Source of the DNA: an uncultured Planctomycetaceae bacterium
Lineage (GTDB): Bacteria > Planctomycetota > Planctomycetia > Pirellulales > Pirellulaceae
Assembly (NCBI GenBank): GCA_903927685.1
Contig: CAIYOB010000597.1
Coordinates: forward strand, 1-6,392
Direction of reading: 5' to 3'
Length of the DNA: 6,392 nt
The position numbers and the translations under genes were made by a program. Under the pieces are notes generated by a model. It was not told the DNA's origin and made no database searches. It saw nothing but the letters and a program-made list of their open reading frames with translations. Positions 1 through 5,107 of the stretch are shown here, one piece after another (position 1 is the first letter of the stretch; each line of letters begins with the position of its first letter).

Positions 1-309
1 GTCATGGAGATGGATCGCTTTGCGGACAAGGTCCGCCGCAGCGTCCAAGGCGTCGAGGAGATCAGCCGGCAGATGGAGGAGATCATCGAACGCGTCCGGG
101 CTAATACGGAACGGTTCGAGCGAGTCAACGAGAGCATGGTGTCCCAGGCCCAAGGCGCCGGCCAGATCAGCAGCGCCATGGCCCAGCTGACCGAGAGCGC
201 CACCCAGACCAGCGAATCGATCAGCGAGTACAGTCATGCGGCCAGCGACCTGCGCGAGGCGATCGCCGCCCTGCAGGCTTCCATCGCGACCTTTCAACTG
301 AAAGCCTGA
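1..309 (+). CDS. Methyl-accepting chemotaxis protein, C-terminal end (partial, WspA-like)
   Basis: This is the last 102 codons of a receptor whose start lies before the window; the frame is open from base 1 and ends with TGA at 307-309. The peptide is a continuous amphipathic helix rich in Glu, Gln, Ser and Ala, as in the descending arm of the MCP cytoplasmic four-helix bundle. Recognisable pieces are a 'MDRFADKVRRSV' stretch near the beginning and 'SQAQGAGQISSAMAQLTES' (bases about 142-198), which closely resembles the C-terminal helix of WspA receptors. It ends in 'TFQLKA', so there is no C-terminal pentapeptide tether for CheR or CheB of the NWETF type. The signalling tip, HAMP and sensor domains are not visible, so ligand and membrane topology cannot be stated. 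It lies 7 bases before the first cheW and should be the cognate receptor of the cluster. The MCP assignment is firm; the WspA subtype is inferred from context and similarity. Confidence 0.88.
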   Translation, partial: VMEMDRFADKVRRSVQGVEEISRQMEEIIERVRANTERFERVNESMVSQAQGAGQISSAMAQLTESATQTSESISEYSHAASDLREAIAALQASIATFQLKA

Positions 310-316
310 TCCGCTG

Positions 317-775
317 ATGCTGCACGTCGTCCTGTCACGAGTCGCCGACCGCATCTACGCATTCCCTTCGGCGGATGTCGTCGAGGTGATTCCGCGGGTC
401 ATTGCCCAGGTGGTGCCCCAGGCTCCCGGCTGGGTGCTGGGCTGGATTAACTTCCGCGGCCGCCTGATCCTGGCCCTCGATTTCTCCCGGCTGCGGGGCG
501 ACGCCGGTTGCGCGCCGCGGATGGCCAATCGGATTCTGGTCCTGCGGACCGGCGCGGCCGGGCAGGAGCCGAACGAGCTGACTGGCGTGCTGGTCGATGC
601 GGTGCTCGGCAGCGAGCGGCTGGACTTCTCCGCCGCGGACCGGCATGCCCGCCTGGCTCCGCCCGAGGCAACCTACCTCACGGACGCGGCGCTGGCTGAC
701 TCGCAACTGGTCCAATTGGTTGATCCCCGAAAGCTGCCCAGGCCGTTCGCGGGTCCGGAGACCGTCCCATGCTGA
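317..775 (+). CDS. cheW: CheW-like adaptor protein (WspB-like)
   Basis: This 152-residue protein is a single CheW domain, the SH3-like adaptor that links receptors to the CheA kinase in the cytoplasm. The N-terminus 'MLHVVLSRVADRIYAFP' is the first beta strand of the fold. It is followed by 'VVEVIP' (residues 21-26), 'P34-x-A-P-x-W-V-L-G' and then the conserved 'NFRG' turn at residues 45-48. Arg47 sits where E. coli CheW has its conserved receptor-contact arginine. 'NRILVLRT' and 'GVLVDAVLG' form the second half of the barrel. Length and the short N-terminus match WspB-type adaptors. The ATG at 317 follows the upstream MCP stop by 7 bases; no strong Shine-Dalgarno precedes it, so reinitiation after the upstream stop is plausible. 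The end overlaps the cheR start by 7 bases (769-775). The CheW family call is firm; the WspB subtype rests on gene order and similarity. Confidence 0.9.
   Translation: MLHVVLSRVADRIYAFPSADVVEVIPRVIAQVVPQAPGWVLGWINFRGRLILALDFSRLRGDAGCAPRMANRILVLRTGAAGQEPNELTGVLVDAVLGSERLDFSAADRHARLAPPEATYLTDAALADSQLVQLVDPRKLPRPFAGPETVPC
757..760 (+). promoter_or_regulatory. Ribosome binding site of cheR
   Basis: GGAG lies 8 bases before the ATG at 769, inside the end of the first cheW. It supports 769 as the cheR start and coupled translation across the 7-base overlap. Confidence 0.6.
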
Positions 776-2094
776 GCCGGGTCAAGCAGTGGCTGGTCGA
801 CCGCGCGGGACTGGACCCCGAGTTGTTGCAGCGGGACTGGCTGGATCGCAACATCCAGCGGCGCGTGCAGCAACTGGCACTGCCTGGCGAGGACAGCTAT
901 TGCGAACTCCTCGAGCGGGATTCCGGGGAACGCGAGCGGCTGATCCGCGAAGTGTCCGTCGGCGAGACGAGCTTCTTCCGCTACCCCGCTTCCTACGACC
1001 TCTTGGTCCAGCACGTCCGGCGGCTGCGGGAAACGGCGGGCCGAGCCACGCTGCGGATGTTGAGCGTGGCTTGCGCCACGGGCGAGGAACCCTATTCGAT
1101 GGCGCTGTCCGCGATCCAGGCCGGCTGGCCCTTGGAAGCCGTGACGATCGAGGCCGTCGATCGCAATGCCGGGAACCTGGCCGTCGCGCGCGCCGGAAGA
1201 TACTCGGCGCACCGCAGCCGGCAGTCGCTGCCCGCGTGGACCTCACCCTGGCTGCGCGTGGACGACCAACACTGGTGCATCGCGCCGGCGCTTCAGGCGG
1301 CGGTGAACTTCCTCTGTGCCGATGCCGTCGCCGCCCCGGATTCCGTTCCGGCAGGGCCTTACGCGGTCGTGTTCTGCCGCAATCTGTTGATCTACCTGCA
1401 CGACGAAGCCCGCGACCGGCTGATTCAGAATCTGGCCCGGTGGCTGGCCGCGGACGGCCTGCTGTTCGTCGGCCACGCCGAGCAGGTCGAGGCGTTGCGC
1501 AGCCGGTTTCGCATGGTGCCCTGCCCGGGAGCATTCGCGCTGCAGGCGGCGCCGACGGTTCCCCGGGAAGCGGCGGAGCCGTTGGCGACCAGGGGCTGGC
1601 CAGCTCCCGCTCGCGCCGGCCGGGACCGAATCCCGACCCGCCCTGGCGAAGCCGGCGGCACCAGGAACCGAGCGCTGCCGCCCACCGGTGCCGACCGGGC
1701 CTCCCTTGGCACGCCACGGACGGCCGCAGGGGTTGGCCAAGGGGCGGGGCCGAGTCCAGCAGCCAGCGGCCAGTCCCTCGTCGAGCAAGCGCTGGCGGCG
1801 GCGGGGCAAGGCGACCTCGACACGGCCCTGGCCCGCTTGCAGGCCGCACTGCGGACGAGTCCTCCGGCGGCCGAACTGTACCAGTTGCTGGGCAGCATCC
1901 AGTTGTCGCAGGGACGCCTGCACGAGGCGCGCGATGCCTTGCGGCGGGCCGTCTACCTGGACCCGACGCACGAGGAATCGCTGTTGCAGCTGGCGCTGGT
2001 TTACCAGCAGCTGGGCGACGAGTCCCACGCTGCCCGCTATCGCCGGCGCGCTGCGCGGGCGCACCAGAAAAACGCAGGAGGAACCGAGCGATGA
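769..2094 (+). CDS. cheR: CheR-type protein-glutamate O-methyltransferase with C-terminal TPR region (WspC-like)
   Basis: This 441-residue cytoplasmic enzyme should transfer methyl groups from S-adenosylmethionine to glutamates of receptors, setting adaptation. Residues 1-60 are the helical CheR N-terminal region. 'VGETSFFRYP' (64-73) is the conserved junction before the catalytic domain. 'LSVACATGEEPYSMA' (98-112) is the SAM-binding loop, and Asp131 in 'EAVDRN' is the acidic residue expected to bind the SAM ribose. 'FCRNLLIYL' (202-210) and 'GLLFVGHAE' (230-238) are the remaining CheR signatures. A Pro/Arg/Gly-rich linker (about 260-335) leads to about three TPR units (336-369, 370-403, 404-437), the clearest being 'QGRLHEARDALRRAVYLDP'. 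CheR plus TPR is the WspC and FrzF architecture. The start is chosen from GGAG at 757-760. The gene overlaps the upstream cheW by 7 bases and the next gene by ATGA. All catalytic motifs are intact, so activity is expected. The linker is compositionally odd (see findings). Confidence 0.93.
   Translation: MLSRVKQWLVDRAGLDPELLQRDWLDRNIQRRVQQLALPGEDSYCELLERDSGERERLIREVSVGETSFFRYPASYDLLVQHVRRLRETAGRATLRMLSVACATGEEPYSMALSAIQAGWPLEAVTIEAVDRNAGNLAVARAGRYSAHRSRQSLPAWTSPWLRVDDQHWCIAPALQAAVNFLCADAVAAPDSVPAGPYAVVFCRNLLIYLHDEARDRLIQNLARWLAADGLLFVGHAEQVEALRSRFRMVPCPGAFALQAAPTVPREAAEPLATRGWPAPARAGRDRIPTRPGEAGGTRNRALPPTGADRASLGTPRTAAGVGQGAGPSPAASGQSLVEQALAAAGQGDLDTALARLQAALRTSPPAAELYQLLGSIQLSQGRLHEARDALRRAVYLDPTHEESLLQLALVYQQLGDESHAARYRRRAARAHQKNAGGTER
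2076..2081 (+). promoter_or_regulatory. Ribosome binding site of the second cheW
   Basis: A full AGGAGG lies 9 bases before the ATG at 2091, within the last codons of cheR. It decides the start: the reading frame is open far upstream (to about 597), but that upstream stretch overlaps cheR and encodes no recognisable protein. Confidence 0.8.
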
Positions 2095-2711
2095 GCGAAT
2101 CGGACCCCCGAGCCAAGACACCGGCGACCGCCGCCGCAGGCCACGAGGGCGCGATGTCCCGGTTGCTGGACCGGCCCTTGGACGAGGACGAAGTCCGCGC
2201 CGCCACACTCCGCGTCGAGCAGCCGCTGACGTCCGCGGACGGCGAGCTGGTCAGCCTGCTGGCGTTCCGCCTGGACGACGAGCTGTTCGGACTGCCGGCC
2301 GGGGACGTCGTCCGCGTCACGCACCTCGCACCCGTGCATCGGATTCCCCATCGCACCAACGCCGTGATTCGCGGCCTGTGCAACGTGGAAGGCGAGCTGT
2401 TGCTGTGCGCCAACCTGGCGGCGGTTCTGGAACTGCCTAACCGTGAGGCCGCAGACACCGCCTCCGCGGCGCCGACCGATCGCCGCCGAATCGTGGTGCT
2501 GGGCCGGCGCGCGGACAGTTGGGCGGTCGTGGCCGACGAGGTTTTGGGGGTCATGCGATTGGAAGCCCAGACGTTTCTGCCGCCGCCGGTGACGGTGCAC
2601 AAGGCACGGCAGTGTTTTACCCGCCACCTGGTGCCGCTTCCGGAAGGGCGCACGCTCGCCGTGTTGGATGCGATTCGCCTGGATGCGGGCTTCAAGGCGG
2701 CTTTGTCATGA
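2091..2711 (+). CDS. cheW: CheW-like adaptor protein with N-terminal extension (WspD-like)
   Basis: This 206-residue protein has an extension of about 50 residues followed by one CheW domain (about 52-200), and should bridge receptors and the kinase alongside the first CheW. The extension contains 'SRLLDRPLDEDEVRAATLRVE' in part (23-43), a segment also found just before the CheW fold in WspD proteins. The fold is marked by 'SLLAFRLDDELFGLPAGDVVRV' in part (55-76), 'IPHRTNAVIRGLCNV' (85-99), 'RRIVVLG' and 'WAVVADEVLGV', and it ends with 'LAVLDAIRLD'. Two details stand out. The usual N-x-R-G turn reads N98-V99-E100-G101. The cysteine-rich N-terminal segment that I recall from Pseudomonas WspD is missing. 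The start has a perfect AGGAGG and an ATGA overlap with cheR; the stop overlaps the cheA start in the same way. The CheW family is certain; WspD orthology is likely. Confidence 0.9.
   Translation: MSESDPRAKTPATAAAGHEGAMSRLLDRPLDEDEVRAATLRVEQPLTSADGELVSLLAFRLDDELFGLPAGDVVRVTHLAPVHRIPHRTNAVIRGLCNVEGELLLCANLAAVLELPNREAADTASAAPTDRRRIVVLGRRADSWAVVADEVLGVMRLEAQTFLPPPVTVHKARQCFTRHLVPLPEGRTLAVLDAIRLDAGFKAALS
2694..2700 (+). promoter_or_regulatory. Ribosome binding site of cheA
   Basis: AAGGCGG, a moderate Shine-Dalgarno, lies 7 bases before the ATG at 2708 and inside the end of the second cheW. It supports 2708 over the longer open frame that extends upstream to about 2519. Confidence 0.5.
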
Positions 2712-5107
2712 GCGGTGATCTGGCTGGATTCTCGATGTTCGAGTTGTTCAAGGCCGAGGCGGAAACGCACTCCCGGACCCTGAGCGATGGCCTGCTGGCG
2801 CTGGAGGCCAGCCCGGACGATCTGACGCACGTCGAGGGGCTGATGCGGGCCGCCCACTCCATCAAGGGCGCCGCCCGGATCCTCCAGCTCGATCCCCTGG
2901 TCGAACTGGCGCACGCGATGGAGGACTGTTTCGTCGCCGTGGGCAAAGGCGACCAGCCGTTGCCGCCGGCGCGTGTCGATCAGTTGCTCCGCGGGGTCGA
3001 CCTGTTCCAAGCCGTCGGCGCTCTCTCCGAGAACCAATTGAACGGCTGGCTGGAGGCCAACCGGCCGGTGTGCGCCGCGCTGGCCAGCGAGGTCCGCCAG
3101 CCGCCGCCCCCGAGTGCGCTCCCGCCCAGCCCCGCGCCGGTTCCCGACGGCCGGCCTCCGGAGTCTGCCCCGCAGGACCTCCCGTCGGCTGCCAGCGGCT
3201 CAGCGGCAGACTCGGCCCCCCAGACGGTCCCGCCGGCCTCCGACGGCTCGCCCGGTGACGAGAGCGGCCGGGCCGAACCGGCCTTGCTCTCCCAGACCGC
3301 GCCTCTGGCCGCCGGCGGCCCGCCCCCCGCGCCACCGTCGCCGCCTGCGACGGCGAGTGACAGCTCGTCCCCGCCGCCGGACGACCGGGCTGTTCCCGTC
3401 AGCGCCGCGAACCTGAATCGCATCCTGCAGCTGGCCAGCGAATCGATGATCGAGGCGCGTCACCTGCAGTCCATGACCCAGTCCCTGCAGCGTCTCCGGG
3501 GCCTGGGGCGCCAGCTCTTCCGGCGGCTCGACCAGGTCAGTGCGGCGGCCCCGACCGAAGCCGGCGCGGCCTGGGGCGAAGTCAAACGGCTGCAAGAGGG
3601 CTGGGACCGGCTGCTGCAGGAACACGCCAGCGGTCTGGAGGCCGCCCTCTGGCACTCGGAACGGACGTCGACGGCGTTGTACCACCAAGTCCTGGGCAGC
3701 CGGATGCGTCCGTTCAGTGAAGGCACCACGGCCTTTCCCCGCCTGATCCGCGACCTCGCCCGGACGCTTGGCAAGCGCGTGACGTTCGACGTCCAAGGCG
3801 GTTCCGTGGCCGTCGACCGGGACATCCTCCGCAAGCTGGAAGCGCCGCTGAATCATCTGCTGCGGAACTGCGTCGACCACGGCTTGGAGCCGCCGGAGGC
3901 CCGCTTGGCGGCCGGCAAACCCGAGACGGGTCGGATCGTCCTCTCCGCCCGGCATCATGCCGGGATGCTGACGGTCGAAGTACGGGACGACGGCCGCGGG
4001 ATCGACCCGGACGCGGTGCGCCGCAAGGTGCTCGACCGCCGCCTGGCGACTCCCGAGATGGTCGCCAATCTGAGCCAGGACGAACTGTTCGAGTTCCTGT
4101 TCCTGCCCGGGTTCACCACCGCCAAGGCGGTGACCGAAATCTCCGGCCGCGGCGTCGGCCTGGACGTCGTGCAATCGATGGTCCAGGAAGTGTCCGGCAG
4201 CGTGCGGGTCGAATCCGAGCTGGGCCGATCAACGTCGTTCACCTTGCGTCTGCCCGTCACGTTGTCCGTCGTCCGGGCGGCGTTGGCCGAGATTGCCGGC
4301 GAGCCCTACGCCTTTCCCTTGTCCCGGCTCCAGCGGATCCTCCGCGTGGACGCCGGCGACTGCCGACCGGTGCAAGGTCGGCAGCAACTGCTCCTGGATG
4401 GGCACTCCGTGGGGTTGGTCAGCGCCGCCGAGATCCTCGGCCTGCCCGAGCCCCCGGCCGCCGGCGGGACGTTGAGTGTGATCGTGCTGGGCGAAGGCGA
4501 ACAGCTGTACGGGCTGACCGTCGACCGGTTCTTGGGCGAGCAAGGCCTGGTGGTTCGGCAGTTGGACGCCCGACTGGGGCGCGTCCCGCACATCTCGGCG
4601 GCGGCGATTACGGAAGCCGGCGCGGCGCTGCTGATCGTCGACGTCGAAGACCTGCTGCGTTCGCTGCAGCAGCATCTGACGGAAGGCCGCCTGCACGGGT
4701 TGCGGCAGCGCCGACCTGACGCGTCGGGACGAGCCCAGCGGGTGCTGGTCGTCGACGACTCGATCACCGTCCGCGAGGTCGAGCGTCAGCTGCTCAAAGC
4801 CCAGGGCTACGACGTAGACATCGCCGTCGACGGCCGCGACGGCTGGACGGCCCTCAGCGCCGGGCGATACGACCTGTTGGTCACGGACGTGGACATGCCG
4901 CGGATGAACGGCATCGAGTTGATTCGGGCGGTGCGTGCGGACGACCGACTGGCCGACCTGCCGGTCATCGTGGTCTCGTACAAGGACCGCGAGCAGGATC
5001 GGCTGCTCGGACTCGAGGCCGGCGCGAACGCGTACTTGACCAAGGGCAGTTTTCATGACGACACGTTCATCACCGCGGTCCGCGAACTCTTGGAGGTCCT
5101 CGGGTGA
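2708..5107 (+). CDS. cheA: Hybrid chemotaxis histidine kinase CheA with fused receiver domain (WspE-like)
   Basis: This 799-residue kinase is the core of the system: it autophosphorylates under receptor control and passes phosphate to receiver domains. The HPt domain (1-125) carries the phospho-acceptor His50 in 'AAHSIKGAAR'. A Pro/Ser/Ala linker (about 131-224) follows. The dimerisation region (about 231-350) starts with 'NLNRILQLASES' and includes 'GSRMRPFSEG'. The ATPase domain has the N box 'LLRNCVDHG' (Asn387), G1 'DDGRG' (427-431), 'FLPGFTT' (465-471) and G2 'GRGVGLD' (480-486). A CheW-like P5 domain (about 515-665) begins after 'LPVTLSVVRA'. The C-terminal receiver has Asp683-Asp684, phospho-acceptor Asp727 in 'TDVDMP', Ser757 and Lys779 in 'LTKGSF'. 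All catalytic residues are present. No P2-type CheY-docking domain is evident; the linker takes its place. The domain set and the sequence character throughout are those of WspE. The start overlaps the second cheW by ATGA and the stop overlaps the next receptor by GTGA. Confidence 0.96.
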   Translation: MSGDLAGFSMFELFKAEAETHSRTLSDGLLALEASPDDLTHVEGLMRAAHSIKGAARILQLDPLVELAHAMEDCFVAVGKGDQPLPPARVDQLLRGVDLFQAVGALSENQLNGWLEANRPVCAALASEVRQPPPPSALPPSPAPVPDGRPPESAPQDLPSAASGSAADSAPQTVPPASDGSPGDESGRAEPALLSQTAPLAAGGPPPAPPSPPATASDSSSPPPDDRAVPVSAANLNRILQLASESMIEARHLQSMTQSLQRLRGLGRQLFRRLDQVSAAAPTEAGAAWGEVKRLQEGWDRLLQEHASGLEAALWHSERTSTALYHQVLGSRMRPFSEGTTAFPRLIRDLARTLGKRVTFDVQGGSVAVDRDILRKLEAPLNHLLRNCVDHGLEPPEARLAAGKPETGRIVLSARHHAGMLTVEVRDDGRGIDPDAVRRKVLDRRLATPEMVANLSQDELFEFLFLPGFTTAKAVTEISGRGVGLDVVQSMVQEVSGSVRVESELGRSTSFTLRLPVTLSVVRAALAEIAGEPYAFPLSRLQRILRVDAGDCRPVQGRQQLLLDGHSVGLVSAAEILGLPEPPAAGGTLSVIVLGEGEQLYGLTVDRFLGEQGLVVRQLDARLGRVPHISAAAITEAGAALLIVDVEDLLRSLQQHLTEGRLHGLRQRRPDASGRAQRVLVVDDSITVREVERQLLKAQGYDVDIAVDGRDGWTALSAGRYDLLVTDVDMPRMNGIELIRAVRADDRLADLPVIVVSYKDREQDRLLGLEAGANAYLTKGSFHDDTFITAVRELLEVLG
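5092..5097 (+). promoter_or_regulatory. Ribosome binding site of the second MCP
   Basis: GGAGGT lies 6 bases before the GTG at 5104, within the last codons of cheA. It supports the GTG start rather than the in-frame ATG at 5149, which would begin directly at the membrane segment. Confidence 0.7.

Noticed and set aside
310..316. A promoter or terminator between the first MCP and the first cheW
   Set aside because: Only 7 bases separate the genes, with no room for either and no hairpin seen.
597..2090. A long upstream extension of the second cheW frame, overlapping the first cheW and all of cheR
   Set aside because: The translation before 2091 is a low-complexity Arg/Gly/Pro shadow of cheR. 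The real start has AGGAGG at 2076 and an ATGA overlap.
782..3037. A 751-codon open frame on the minus strand, antisense to cheR, the second cheW and the start of cheA
   Set aside because: It lies opposite three genes with clear domains. Its translation is Arg/Pro/Ser/Ala-rich with no recognisable motif, as expected for the complement of GC-biased coding DNA.
3200..4174. A 324-codon antisense open frame opposite the cheA kinase domain
   Set aside because: It has no motifs or credible ribosome site, and the sense strand encodes all CheA catalytic boxes.
4736..5107. A separate cheY gene encoding the receiver domain
   Set aside because: The receiver is in the same uninterrupted frame as CheA, with no start codon and ribosome site arrangement for an independent gene.
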